Positions 9,070-17,479 of a DNA stretch of 64,000 nucleotides are shown here, piece by piece. The notes beneath the pieces were generated by a model, which saw nothing but the letters and a program-made list of their open reading frames with translations, did no database searches and was not told the DNA's origin. Made by a program: the position numbers and the translations under genes. The number at the start of each line of letters is the position of its first letter. Position 1 is the first letter of the stretch. Origin of the DNA: Methylobacterium sp. PvR107 (lineage in GTDB: Bacteria; Pseudomonadota; Alphaproteobacteria; Rhizobiales; Beijerinckiaceae); contig NZ_JAFIBW010000001.1 of NCBI RefSeq assembly GCF_017833295.1, forward strand, positions 1,798,001 through 1,862,000. Direction: 5' to 3'.

Positions 9070-9918
9070 GTGACGGAAGACTTCGGCGCTACGGTCCGAC
9101 GCCTGACGCCGTCGCTGACGCCGTCGGCAGCCAGGGTAGCGAGCTATCTCGACCAGAATCGCGCGACGGTCCTCGCAAGTTCGGCCGCCCAGATCGCGGC
9201 GCAGCTCGGCACGTCGGACGCGACGGTCATCCGGGCTGTCCAATCACTCGGGTTCGACGGCCTGACGGATCTAAAGCAGGCGTTGGCCGCAGGCATGGAC
9301 GACCGCGGCACGCCGGCGGCCGACATGCGACGCACTCTCGCCGGCGTCGGCGAGAACGCGGGCCAAGCCATCGACGCCGTACTGGCGGCCCACGAGGAGG
9401 GAATGGCGGCGCTACGGTCGGAGGATGGAAAGGCGGACATCCTCGCGGCCATCACCACCCTGCATCTGGCGACCCGCATCGGCGTGTTCGGGATCGGGCC
9501 CTCCGCGCACCTCGCCCGGTATCTCGCCTTCCAGCTTACCCGATCGGGGCGGTGCAGTTTTCTGCTCGATGCCACGGGTTGGTCGCTCGCAGACCAACTG
9601 CTCGGCCTGCAGGCCGGCGACGCGGTCCTGCTCCTCGCCTACGGCCAGCCCTATCGCGAGGTTCAGGCCGTGATGGCCGAGGCCCGTCGCCTCGGATTGC
9701 CGGTTGTGCTGGTGACCGACACGCACAAGAGCGCGTTGGCACGGCAGGCAACGGTCGTGCTGCTGGCAAGGCGCGGTCGCGCGAACGAGGTCGCGCTTCA
9801 CGCCACGACCCTGATCGCGCTGGAGGCCGTCACCCTCGGCCTCGCCGCGGCCGACCGCGAGCACGCGCTCCAGCAATTGGCCAACCTTGACCGGCTGAGG
9901 AAGCTGGTCGGCCCCTGA
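9070..9918 (+). CDS. RpiR/MurR-family transcriptional regulator (HTH_6 + SIS)
   Basis: About 282 residues. The N-terminal HTH (residues about 10-80: SAARVASYLDQNRATVLASS, then LGTSDATVIRAVQSLGF) is followed by a SIS domain (TRIGVFGIGPSAHLARYLAF, DAVLLLAYGQPYREV, VLVTDTHKSALAR). The GTG at 9070 is preferred over the ATG at 9043 because GGAGGAG ends 5 bp before it. It is divergent from the efflux operon and shares its operator region. The ligand, usually a phosphorylated sugar, cannot be predicted. Confidence 0.85.
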   Translation: MTEDFGATVRRLTPSLTPSAARVASYLDQNRATVLASSAAQIAAQLGTSDATVIRAVQSLGFDGLTDLKQALAAGMDDRGTPAADMRRTLAGVGENAGQAIDAVLAAHEEGMAALRSEDGKADILAAITTLHLATRIGVFGIGPSAHLARYLAFQLTRSGRCSFLLDATGWSLADQLLGLQAGDAVLLLAYGQPYREVQAVMAEARRLGLPVVLVTDTHKSALARQATVVLLARRGRANEVALHATTLIALEAVTLGLAAADREHALQQLANLDRLRKLVGP

Positions 9919-9949
9919 AGGGCTCGCGGGACACCCCTTCAAGGGCCAT

Positions 9950-10275
9950 GTCATAGGCAGCCCTGGTCAGGCTTAGCTCCGGGGACTGATTCCGCCTGGA
10001 GATCGTGCAGGCGAACTCGACGTTCAGTTTGATCCACGGACCGCCGTCCTGCCACACCAGCACCGCGACGTGCTTGGGCTTGCGGGGGGCTCGTGCCCGT
10101 AGACCCAGCCAGCGGCCTTCGCCGCACCGAGGACGCGCGCCGGGTCGGTGGGCCCGTCCGCGTGCTTATGGTCTGGGGCGGGGTGATGTGGCTTCCTGTG
10201 CTCGATCCGAACGGGCTCGCGACCGTCGGCGGCAATGAGGGTGACCTTGATTTCGGAAGGCCGGCGCTCGCGCTC
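9950..10275 (-). pseudogene. Hypothetical protein remnant with poly-C frameshift
   Basis: The minus strand encodes a plausible protein segment in two frames: IKVTLIAADGREPVRIEH ... GAAKAAGWVYGHEPP and then KPKHVAVLVWQDGGPWIKL. Adding one C to the C6 run near 10085 joins them smoothly (HEPPRKPKHVAV). No start codon is found in frame, and the upstream side abuts the dehydrogenase fragment on the other strand, so the 5' end seems lost. No family recognised. A sequencing error in the C run is possible for the frameshift but not for the missing start. Confidence 0.35.
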
Positions 10276-10289
10276 GAGCGAGACGCGGA

Positions 10290-10545
10290 GCCCCTCGCTC
10301 AGTGGGGACAAGTGCTGACCGCCCATGCGATGCGGGAGGCGATCCGCCGGGCGAAGGCACACGGGGTCAGCGCCGTCGCCCTGCGCAATTCCGGGCATTC
10401 TGGCACGGCCCTGTACTTCACCCTGCTGGCCGCGCGCGACGGCTGCGTCGCGATCCTCTCAACGAACGCTCGCCCGGCGATGGCTCCCTGGGGTGGTCGG
10501 AAGAAGACGGTCGGCACCAATCCACTGCTCGTACGCGGCGAGGCT
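10290..10545 (+). pseudogene. Malate/L-lactate dehydrogenase (LDH2/YlbC family) fragment
   Basis: About 80 residues match the interior of the LDH2/MDHG2 oxidoreductase family: LTAHAMREAIRRAKAHGVSA, VALRNSGHSGTALYF and STNARPAMAPWGGR ending in GTNPL. In intact enzymes (about 340 residues) this is the NAD-binding core; both ends are missing here. The homology stops near 10530, exactly where a NIPSNAP-type fragment on the other strand begins. Confidence 0.7.
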
Positions 10546-10713
10546 CGGGAAGCTGAATAAGGCAAGGGCACGGTCGCTCGCGCCTTCGGGGGGGTCGTAG
10601 CCGTGGTGCGTGCCGCCATGGCGGTTGACGAAGTCGATCCACCGTCGGCCGAACGCCGCGAACTCGGCGATCTTCTCCGGATCAATGATGTAATCCACCG
10701 CGCAGGTGATCAG
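10528..10713 (-). pseudogene. NIPSNAP-family protein fragment (C-terminus lost)
   Basis: The minus strand reads ITCAVDYIIDPEKIAEF, then FVNRHGGTHHGY and LALFSFPSLAAYEQ, the typical first two thirds of a roughly 100-residue NIPSNAP protein, then runs into dehydrogenase sequence. The first codon where ATG is expected is CTG (10713-10711), overlapping the TGA of the ABM gene, so the usual ATGA coupling appears to have mutated too. It is probably the third gene of the ABM/NIPSNAP operon, now broken. Confidence 0.7.
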
Positions 10714-11399
10714 GCTGCGCCCTCTTCATCGGGTCCCGAGTTCGAAGCCCGCGCAGGCGGAAAGTATTGCGGGCTCTCTCGCCGGTCGAACATCCCGTAG
10801 TCGCGGATGATCCGCACGACTCGCGTTCGCGATCTCGCTGCCCCGGATGATGGGTCGGTCGCGGCGCGGGCATCCGTCCAGGATAGCAAGGCCAGCACCT
10901 TTCCGGGCGTAGTGAAGGAGTCGAACGCGTCCCACGCCACGAGCCCATCGGCTCGGGGATCAAGGCCGAGGGCAGGCAACACGCCGTCGTCGCTCGCAAT
11001 GAGCGCGGGTCGATCCGGAAGCATCTCCATCAAGGTACACACCTTGGCCACGCCGACCTCGGTCGAGTCGAAGCGCTGTTCCCGGATCGGGTAGCCATCG
11101 GGCGGATGACTGTCCGCCATGACCTCTCCCACGCGGAGATGATAGTCAGCAAAGACTTCGGACCGGCCTTTCCCCTGGATCAGGTGATGGCCAGCATGGG
11201 TGCGCCAGCGGATCACCGATTTCTCGTCCCGCCATGTCGAGTGCGAGAGCACCCAGCCCGGCCGTCTCCGGCTCGTGAAGCGCTCATTGTCGATGAAGCC
11301 GTCGATGCCCTCAAGCTCCGGCTTCAGCACCCGCGCGTGTTCGAGATAGGCATCCTTTCGGCCGTCGCCGGGCCGGACCTCGAAGATGACGGAGAACAT
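10710..11399 (-). CDS. Tandem antibiotic-biosynthesis-monooxygenase (ABM) domain protein
   Basis: 229 residues with two ferredoxin-like ABM modules. The first is clear (MFSVIFEVRPGDGRKDAYL, FIDNERFTSRRRPGW, SHSTWRDEKSVIRWRTH, HHLIQGKGR, DYHLRVGEV); the second is shorter and more diverged (VCTLMEM to RVVRIIRDYGMFDRRE). ATG 11399 follows a strong GGGAGGAG. ABM proteins include cofactor-free quinol oxygenases and unknown stress proteins. It lies between two NIPSNAP-type genes on the same strand, both small dimeric alpha/beta-barrel relatives. Substrate unknown. Confidence 0.8.
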   Translation of the reverse strand: MFSVIFEVRPGDGRKDAYLEHARVLKPELEGIDGFIDNERFTSRRRPGWVLSHSTWRDEKSVIRWRTHAGHHLIQGKGRSEVFADYHLRVGEVMADSHPPDGYPIREQRFDSTEVGVAKVCTLMEMLPDRPALIASDDGVLPALGLDPRADGLVAWDAFDSFTTPGKVLALLSWTDARAATDPSSGAARSRTRVVRIIRDYGMFDRRESPQYFPPARASNSGPDEEGAA

Positions 11400-11685
11400 G
11401 GGCTCCTCCCTTGATGTCGGTCTGGTTCGAAGCGGGACTGGCTCACCCCGACATGAGGCTGGGCCTGCCAGTGCGCTCTGACATCGAGGCCGGCTTCGGA
11501 CAACGCGGCGCGCCAGGACCCTTCAGGGAAGCGATGGGCAACCGATACAGCCGGCAGGAAGGTCGCCCCATGGACGTCCAGCATGGGTCGGCCTTGGATC
11601 GTGCCGGGTGATGGCAGGCGGCACAGGGAGCGAAAGCCCGGATCGCGTATCCTCGACCCGATGACGCTCATCACGGTCTTCCATC
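11400..11685. other. Gap between ABM and NIPSNAP genes
   Basis: No convincing gene. The minus strand carries open but low-quality frames (for instance LDVHGATFLPAVSVAH) that match no family I know. It may hold a decayed gene of the operon. Confidence 0.3.
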
Positions 11686-12045
11686 TCACGGGGCGTCATG
11701 GGCGGCCACCTCCCGCGTCGAGGCCCGACTCTCCGCATAGCCGTGACGCCGGATGAACGATCGCTCGATGGCGAGAAGGGCTCCGCTCTCCGTAAGGGCG
11801 GCCGCGTTGCGCCGGTGCGTAGGATCTGCTGCCAGGGTTTCCCGGTAGCGCTCGTACAGGTCGAGGCTCGTAAATTCGATCAGCCCGTAGCCGATGTTCG
11901 TCGGCCCGGCGAAGTCGGTCGGAAGATAGTAGCCGACGACGTGGCCGCCGCAGTCACGGATGACCGGCGTCTCGTCCTCGACATAAATACGAAAGGCGTC
12001 GATCCGGTTCGGATCGAGCGTGTAGCGGAGGCAGAGCGTGTGCAT
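11686..12045 (-). CDS. NIPSNAP-family protein
   Basis: 119 residues from ATG 12045 (MHTLCLRYTLDPNRIDAF; an in-frame ATG at 12072 adds nine poorly conserved residues). The pattern DCGGHVVGYYLPTDFAGP and GLIEFTSLDLYERYR is characteristic of bacterial NIPSNAP proteins, small ferredoxin-like dimers of uncertain function. It is first gene of the NIPSNAP-ABM-NIPSNAP strand and is divergent from an ArsR-type regulator 125 bp away, which probably controls it. Confidence 0.8.
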   Translation of the reverse strand: MHTLCLRYTLDPNRIDAFRIYVEDETPVIRDCGGHVVGYYLPTDFAGPTNIGYGLIEFTSLDLYERYRETLAADPTHRRNAAALTESGALLAIERSFIRRHGYAESRASTREVAAHDAP

Positions 12046-12170
12046 GGGCGTTTCCCGCGTTGCACCTCGCAATCTGATCCCGAGACTCCGTCTTGTCAGT
12101 CACGGACGCTTCGGTCCCGACCGAAGCGTCGAGGGGTGCCGCCGGTGGCGAGCGGGTGTAGGCTTGGCCC

Positions 12171-12866
12171 ATGTCGTCGGGTCCCGCACTCTCCGAGATC
12201 GGCGCGCTGATCGGTGATCCCGGCCGCGCCAACATCCTGTCGGCCTTGCTCGACGGACGGGCGTTGACCGCGACCGAACTGGCCTGGACGGCCGGTGTGG
12301 CCCCGGCCACCGCGAGCGAGCACCTGACGAAACTGGTGACCGGCGGTCTGCTCTCGGTCTCGCGTCAGGGTCGGCACCGGTACTTTCGCCTCGCCTCCGT
12401 CGAGACCGCCCGCATGCTGGAGGCCATGATGGTGATCGCGAACCGGGCCGAGCCAAACGAAGCACCACGGCGCGCGACCCCGCGGATCGATCCGGCCCTG
12501 CGCGAGGCCCGTACCTGCTACGATCACCTTGCCGGGCGGCTCGGCGTCGGGATCGCCGACGCGATGGTCGCAAGGGGACTGATCTTGCTCGGAGAGGAGG
12601 CGGGCGAGGTGACCGCGTCGGGCCGCGCATGGCTGGCCGAGTTCGGCGTCGCGGTCGAACCGGCTGGACGAACCCGCCGCTTACTCTGCCGTCCCTGCCT
12701 GGATTGGAGCGAGCGGCGGCCGCACCTCGCCGGCCGGCTCGGAGCCGCTCTGTGCCGCCGCTGCGAGGACCTCGGTTGGATCGAGCGTCAGCGGGAGGGG
12801 CGCGCCGTCCGGGTGACCGACGTAGGCCGGCGTGGCTTTGCGGGTGCATTCGGTTTGGCCGAATGA
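12171..12866 (+). CDS. ArsR-family regulator with C-terminal cysteine-rich extension
   Basis: 231 residues. The N-terminal winged helix (residues 10-80: IGDPGRANILSALLDG, LTATELAWTAGVAPATASEH, LLSVSRQGRHRYFRLA) is classical ArsR. The C-terminal half, usual in a subgroup of about 230 residues, has two CxxC pairs (CRPC and CRRC about 30 residues apart), which may form a structural zinc site or sense thiols/metals. It faces the NIPSNAP/ABM operon and is the likely repressor. The inducer is unknown. Confidence 0.87.
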   Translation: MSSGPALSEIGALIGDPGRANILSALLDGRALTATELAWTAGVAPATASEHLTKLVTGGLLSVSRQGRHRYFRLASVETARMLEAMMVIANRAEPNEAPRRATPRIDPALREARTCYDHLAGRLGVGIADAMVARGLILLGEEAGEVTASGRAWLAEFGVAVEPAGRTRRLLCRPCLDWSERRPHLAGRLGAALCRRCEDLGWIERQREGRAVRVTDVGRRGFAGAFGLAE

Positions 12867-13121
12867 CGAGGGGCTATCCCGCGCGCCCGAGAAGCCGCAG
12901 ATGCCGCCACGCGCTCAGGAACAAGCGCAAGCGTATGTGACGATGGTGTCCTGTGTGGATGGCTCCCGCATCGCAAGTGGCGAATTGAGCTTCTTTCGCG
13001 TCGGTCGGGTGCAGTCTGCTTCGATGCATCCGCCGCCCGAATGCGGATTGGCGGAAATCCACACAACCCAGACGCTCATGTGCTCGCTTCGCGATGGCAG
13101 AACATGGCCTGAAGCCGCTCG

Positions 13122-13187
13122 CCCGCTTCTCAGCAAAGGCAGGGGAAAGCGGCCATTTGCGCGGATGGCTTGAACGGCAGAAAGCGC
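13122..13187 (-). repeat. Dispersed intergenic repeat, copy 1
   Basis: Read on the minus strand, this begins CGCTTTCTGCCGTTCA and ends TGCCTTTGCTGAGAAGCGG. It aligns over its whole length with 44604-44669, which lies in the opposite orientation, with a 1-bp length difference at two points. Both copies are intergenic and next to decayed genes. Confidence 0.65.
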
Positions 13188-13274
13188 CTCGCTGTCACGA
13201 CCTCAAATTGCGGTTGTTGGTCCGCTTCGGGTGCGAGCAGGACATGTTCGTGACGAGCCATGAAGGCTTTCCGA

Positions 13275-13403
13275 CCTCACGAGGCTGGCCACCAGCGGGC
13301 TGGCCAGAACCATCTCGACAGCGAGCTTGAGCCGCGGCGACCAGTGCTCGAGCGATCCGAGCGGTGTTGCCGCTCAATCATGGACACGAATGCGCTCGGC
13401 CAT
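13275..13403 (-). pseudogene. PAS-type sensor histidine kinase N-terminal fragment
   Basis: From ATG 13403 the minus strand reads MAERIRVHD, a TGA stop where the family has Trp, then AATPLGSLEHWSPRLKL and VEMVLASPLVASLV. This is the conserved opening of Methylobacterium PAS/HWE sensor kinases (DWAATPLGP...W...LK). The sequence then breaks off. A truncated remnant with a Trp-to-stop change. Confidence 0.6.
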
Positions 13404-13808
13404 CTCTCCCTGGCCGGGTCTCCACACAGGCGATCTGGTATTGCTACCTATCCTGCGTCTCGAATCTTAGCGTCCGGGCCGAGTTGATCCGAGATTGAAA
13501 GCGACGGACCGCAACCCAGGTGACGCCGCACGGCCCAAAGTCTCGCAGGATGAGAACCAGTTGTCATCAGGTCTGTCCTGTCGGAGAACAGCGGACACCC
13601 TCGGTTCCCGGAACGGCCAGAGTCAGCGGAGCGCGTTCAGCTGCGTTCGCCAGTATGCCGAAAGCGCCGATCGGGCAGTCAGCCACTGAGTTGGTGCTTT
13701 CGACGCCGAACCGCGGAAAGCGCACACCATAGATAGTTGTCGCGTGTCAGAACCCGGGGCGGCGCGCGTCGATGCCAGTACGGCCCTCCCACGGGCGCGG
13801 ATACCGGG

Positions 13809-14654
13809 TCAGCGCGTCGCAGGCGCGCCGGCGCTCGGGAAGAACAGCTGTTCGCCGCCGACCTTGTATCCCGCGATCGCCTGCTGGCCCTCCGGCGAGA
13901 CAAGCCAGTCGATGAAGGCCTGTCCCTGCTTTGCCTTCACGCCAGGGTGGCTGTCGGGGTTCACCAGCATCACGCCGTAGGGATTGAACAGGCTCCGGTC
14001 CCCCTGAACCAAGATGACCAGGTCGGCGCGATTCCTGAACGCGAGCCACGTCCCCCGGTCGGCGAGGATGTAGGCGCCGAGGGCCGAGGCCGCGTTGAGC
14101 GCAGGGCCCATGCCCTGGCCGACGTCCCGGTACCAAGGGCCGCGCACGGCCGCGAGATCGACGCCCGCCTCCTTCCAGCTGCGCAGTTCGGCGCTGTGTG
14201 TGCCCGAGCGGTCACCGCGCGACACGAACGCCGCCTCGCTGGCCGCGAGCTTGGCGAAGGCCTCGCGCACGCCCAGGCCGCGCACGCCGGCCGGGTCGGA
14301 GGCCGGGCCGATCAGCACGAAGTCGTTGTACATCACGTCGTACCGCGTCTTCGCGAAGCCCTCGGCGAGGAATTTGTCCTCGGCCGGACGGTCGTGCACC
14401 AGCACCACGTCGGCATCGCCGCGGCGCGCGGCGTCGAGCGCCTGGCCCGTGCCCAGAGCGACGACCTTCACGTCGATCCCTGATGTCTCCCGGAAGAGCG
14501 GGAGGATGTGCTTGAACAGCCCGGACTGCTCGGTCGAGGTCGTCGAGGCGACGACGATCGAGGTCGGTTCGGCGTCGGCCGGCGGCAGCCGGCCGGCCGC
14601 GCTCAGGAGCGCGGCCAATGCGAGGGTCAGGAGGCGACGACGGAAGGGGTCCAC
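13809..14654 (-). CDS. tupA: Tungstate ABC transporter substrate-binding protein
   Basis: 281 residues with a signal peptide (RRRLLTLALAALLSAAGRLP...ADA). The mature start IVVASTTSTEQSGLF carries the TTTS-type oxyanion motif that separates TupA from ModA; RYDVMYNDFVLIGP, FVSRGDRSGTHSAE and GAYILADRGTW are further TupA hallmarks. It captures tungstate in the periplasm for TupBC. The gene overlaps tupC by 28 bp and ends the tupB-tupC-tupA operon. WtpA/ModA is less likely because of these motifs. Tungsten use fits the neighbouring Fdh1. Confidence 0.9.
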   Translation of the reverse strand: MDPFRRRLLTLALAALLSAAGRLPPADAEPTSIVVASTTSTEQSGLFKHILPLFRETSGIDVKVVALGTGQALDAARRGDADVVLVHDRPAEDKFLAEGFAKTRYDVMYNDFVLIGPASDPAGVRGLGVREAFAKLAASEAAFVSRGDRSGTHSAELRSWKEAGVDLAAVRGPWYRDVGQGMGPALNAASALGAYILADRGTWLAFRNRADLVILVQGDRSLFNPYGVMLVNPDSHPGVKAKQGQAFIDWLVSPEGQQAIAGYKVGGEQLFFPSAGAPATR

Positions 14655-15337
14655 GGCAACTCCGCAGTGAGGTAGGCCCGCGCCTCGGACGTGCGGGGCG
14701 ACAGAAGGATCTGGCGGGCCGGACCATGCTCGACGGCGCGCCCGGACGCCAACACGATCGCCGTATCGGCGAGGCGCGCCACCTGCCCGAGATTGTGTGA
14801 GACGAGCACAACCGTGGTGGCTGCCCGCGCCATCGCGGACACCAGTCCCTCGACGATCTCGGTCGAGGCTGGGTCGAGGTTGGCGGTCGGCTCATCGAGG
14901 AGGAGCAGGCTGGGGCCGACCGCCCAGGCACGGGCTAGCGCCAGCCGCTGCTGCTCGCCGCCGGAGAGCCGCGTCGCGGGATCGCGGGCGCGCTGGGAGA
15001 GGCGGACAAGGGCGAGCGCTTCCTCGACCCGCGCGGCCCGCGCAGGACGGGGCAGGTTTCCGAGAGCCAGCGCGACGTTCGCGGCCGCGGTCGCGCGGAT
15101 CAGCGCCGGCCGCTGAAACACGAAGGCCCGCCGGTGCGGGCCGACCCGTACCGTTCCGCCGTCCGGCCGCAGGAGCCCGTCGATGACCCTCAGGGTGACG
15201 CTCTTGCCCGCTCCGTTAGGGCCGATGACGGCCGTGACGCTGCCCCGAGCGACCTCCAGGCAGAGACGGTCGAGAACCGTTCGCCCGTCCAGGGACAGTG
15301 TCACGTCCTCGAGGCGGATGGCCGGCGTCGCGCTCAT
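14627..15337 (-). CDS. tupC: Tungstate ABC transporter ATP-binding protein
   Basis: 236 residues from ATG 15337, whose ATGA overlaps the tupB stop. Walker A GPNGAGKSVTLRVIDGL, signature LSGGEQQRLALARAW, Walker B LLLLDEPTANLD, and the switch His in VLVSHNLGQVA are all present. The frame stays open far upstream (to 15961) but that part is antisense-like sequence over tupB, so the overlapping ATG is the start. It powers tungstate import with TupB. Confidence 0.93.
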   Translation of the reverse strand: MSATPAIRLEDVTLSLDGRTVLDRLCLEVARGSVTAVIGPNGAGKSVTLRVIDGLLRPDGGTVRVGPHRRAFVFQRPALIRATAAANVALALGNLPRPARAARVEEALALVRLSQRARDPATRLSGGEQQRLALARAWAVGPSLLLLDEPTANLDPASTEIVEGLVSAMARAATTVVLVSHNLGQVARLADTAIVLASGRAVEHGPARQILLSPRTSEARAYLTAELPWTPSVVAS

Positions 15338-16029
15338 CCATACACCCGCGCGGCGTGCCGGCGGAGCAGGGCCACGGCGACGTTCACCATCAGAACGAGG
15401 CCGATCAGCACCAGGCCGAGCGCCAGGGCGAGGCTGAGATCGCCCTTCTGGGTCTCCAGCGAGATCGCCGTCGTCATCGTGCGGGTATACCCGTCGATGT
15501 TCCCGCCGACGACGAGGACCGCTCCGATCTCCGAGATCGCCCGGCCGAACGCGGCGAGCGCCGCGGTCACCAGGGAGAAGCGCACGTCGTAGATGATCGC
15601 GCAGGCCTGACGCGGCGCGGAGAGCCCGAGGGAGCGCAACTGCTCCCCGAGATGCACCCGGGCGTCGGCGACGACCTGCTGTGTCAGGGCCGCGACGAGC
15701 GGCGTCGCGAGCGTCGCCTGTGCGGCGATCATCGCGCCGGGGGTGAACAGCAGGCCGAGCGGTCCGAGCGGACCGGAGCGGGAGAGGACGAGGTAGAGCG
15801 CGAGGCCGACGAGCACCGGCGGCAGCCCCATGAACACGTTCAGGATGCCGACCGCGGCGCTGCGTCCGGGAAATCGGGCGACAGCCACGAACGCACCCAG
15901 GGGTATGCCGAGCACGAGACCGATGCCGACGGCGCTGAGGCTGACACGCAGCGACAGCCACGCGATCGCCAGCACGTCCCGATCCAGACTGAACAGGCGG
16001 GACAGGATTTCCTGGAGCGTCTGCATCAT
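15334..16029 (-). CDS. tupB: Tungstate ABC transporter permease
   Basis: 231 residues, five to six membrane segments. The EAA loop that contacts the ATPase is visible around LGEQLRSLGLSAPRQACAI and the preceding ISEIGAVLVVGGNIDGYTRT is typical of TupB/ModB-type permeases. Two start Mets lie at 16029 and 16026. It is first gene of tupBCA and is divergent from moeA-like across 355 bp. Confidence 0.92.
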   Translation of the reverse strand: MMQTLQEILSRLFSLDRDVLAIAWLSLRVSLSAVGIGLVLGIPLGAFVAVARFPGRSAAVGILNVFMGLPPVLVGLALYLVLSRSGPLGPLGLLFTPGAMIAAQATLATPLVAALTQQVVADARVHLGEQLRSLGLSAPRQACAIIYDVRFSLVTAALAAFGRAISEIGAVLVVGGNIDGYTRTMTTAISLETQKGDLSLALALGLVLIGLVLMVNVAVALLRRHAARVYG

Positions 16030-16384
16030 GCGCCCGGGACGGGCCTTGGGAATGTGACGACGCGGAAGGCGAGGTCAGCCGATGAGTCCGACCTCGAAAC
16101 GCAGGTTCGGCCGAATGGACCTGTCATGCCTACCAGGGGAGCGCGTGCGGATAGTCGGTGAGCATATCGCCCGGGGCGACAATTGTCGTCTCGTCGGGAC
16201 GTTCGACGCGGCTATCGCTCCCCGTCATGGCTGTGAGCAAGCCCTCCCCTGTGCGGGGGCGCTCCAGGCAGAGCCGCACGTGTTCTCGCCGACGCGACTT
16301 CGTCCGGGGAGTCGAACGCGGCGCGCGCCGGGTCGACCGCCACGCCGCCCCTTGATCATCGAACCCGGATGGCGCATCGCCCCC
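16030..16384. promoter_or_regulatory. tupB/moeA-like divergent control region with 12-bp palindrome
   Basis: 355 bp without a gene. It includes a perfect palindrome, CGACAATTGTCG, at 16175-16186, a candidate operator shared by both divergent operons. I see no copy of the CGTTATA-N10-TATATCG site found at fdh1 and no convincing Moco/Tuco riboswitch fold, though one cannot be excluded by eye. Confidence 0.4.
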
Positions 16385-17479
16385 ATGATGATCCGGAATG
16401 CGTCCTCGGCGCTGATCCCGCTTCGGGAGGCGGCGAACCTGCTGAGCGGCGCGGCTGCTCCCGTCGCCCCCGCGACGGTCACGCTCGCAGCGGCGCTCGG
16501 GCGCGTAGCCGCAGGAGTGGTCATCGCGCGCTCCGCCGTGCCAGCCGGCCTGACGGCGATGCGGGACGGCTTCGCGGTCGAGGCCGCTTCGGTGGGCGGC
16601 GCGTCGGCCTATGCGCCGATCTTCCTGGGGCGGCCACCACCATGGGTCGAGGCCGGACAGCCGCTGCCGTCCGGCACCGATGCCGTCTTGCCCCCGGAGG
16701 GGTTTTTGGACGGCATGGTCGTCGCGGACATCGCCCCCCGGGAAGGTGTGTTCGGAACGGGCGACGACGTCGCTGGCAGCGAGAGGCTGATCGAGGCGGG
16801 CACCCGGATCGAGCCGCTTCACCTGCTCGTCCTGGAGGCGGTTGGCCTCACGGCGGTGGACGTCCGTCAGCCCCTCTTGCGCGTCGTCACCGCGGGGGCG
16901 ACCGGTCTCGATACCGTGTCGCCCCTGCTCGGGCGTCTGATCGCGCGGGCAGGCGCGGCGACCGAGGCGGTTCGCGTCCAGGGCGTCCGGGACATCGCCG
17001 AGGCCCTCCGCGGCGGCACGGCGGACGCGGTGCTGGTGATCGGGGGGAGCGGTTTCGGCCGCTCGGACCACAGCGCGGCGGCCCTCGCCCTCGCCGGAGA
17101 GGTCCGCGCGCACGGCATCGCGATGCGGCCTGGGGAAACCACCGCCGTCGGCTCCGCAGCCGGCAAGCCGGTTCTTCTGGTGCCCGGGCGTCCCGAGGCC
17201 GCGCTCGCCGCGTTCCTGGCCCTCGGCCGTCCTCTCATCGCACGGCTCGCCGGCGCGCAGGAAAGCCTGCCTCGGCGGCAGGTCCTTCTCCGGAAGATCG
17301 TCTCGTCGATCGGTCTGTCCGAGGTCGTCTTCGTCCGAAGCGGGCCGGATGGCGTGGAGCCGCTCGGTGGAGCCGGCCTGCCGCTCAGTCGGTTGGTGCA
17401 GGCGAACGGCATCGTCGTGGTCGAGCCGGACAGCGAAGGCTTCCGGGCCGGCGAGGAGGTAGAGGTTTGGGCCCTGTGA
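16385..17479 (+). CDS. Diverged MoeA-like molybdopterin-binding protein
   Basis: 364 residues from ATG 16385. The overall order follows MoeA (N-terminal SALIPLREAANLLSGAAAP, TAMRDGFAVEA, PLPSGTDAVLPPEG, C-terminal GKPVLLVPGRPEAALA), but key MoeA motifs have changed: the usual STGDEL region reads VTAGATGLDTV, and the SGGVSxGDxD loop reads IGGSGFGRSDHS. It may bind the pterin without full molybdate-insertion activity. It overlaps the following moeA-PBP gene by 4 bp (GTGA), so both are one operon, divergent from tupBCA. Confidence 0.75.
   Translation: MMIRNASSALIPLREAANLLSGAAAPVAPATVTLAAALGRVAAGVVIARSAVPAGLTAMRDGFAVEAASVGGASAYAPIFLGRPPPWVEAGQPLPSGTDAVLPPEGFLDGMVVADIAPREGVFGTGDDVAGSERLIEAGTRIEPLHLLVLEAVGLTAVDVRQPLLRVVTAGATGLDTVSPLLGRLIARAGAATEAVRVQGVRDIAEALRGGTADAVLVIGGSGFGRSDHSAAALALAGEVRAHGIAMRPGETTAVGSAAGKPVLLVPGRPEAALAAFLALGRPLIARLAGAQESLPRRQVLLRKIVSSIGLSEVVFVRSGPDGVEPLGGAGLPLSRLVQANGIVVVEPDSEGFRAGEEVEVWAL

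Larger units (their letters stand above)
12867..13808. other. 942-bp gene-poor region with repeat and kinase fragment
   Basis: No intact gene. It holds a 66-bp dispersed repeat (13122-13187) and a broken sensor-kinase start (13275-13403). The rest, including 13490-13740, shows no coding signal I can support. Confidence 0.5.

Noticed and set aside
15338..15961. N-terminal extension of TupC to 444 residues
   Set aside because: Lies over tupB in another frame; ATG 15337 overlaps the tupB stop and directly precedes the ABC domain.
16030..16384. Moco/Tuco riboswitch upstream of moeA-like or tupB
   Set aside because: No recognisable conserved core by eye; only a simple palindrome is evident.
16369..17475. 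N-terminal extension of the MoeA-PBP protein by about 370 residues
   Set aside because: It overlaps the moeA-like gene in another frame and reads as Arg/Gly-rich noise; the GTG at 17476 gives a family-like start.
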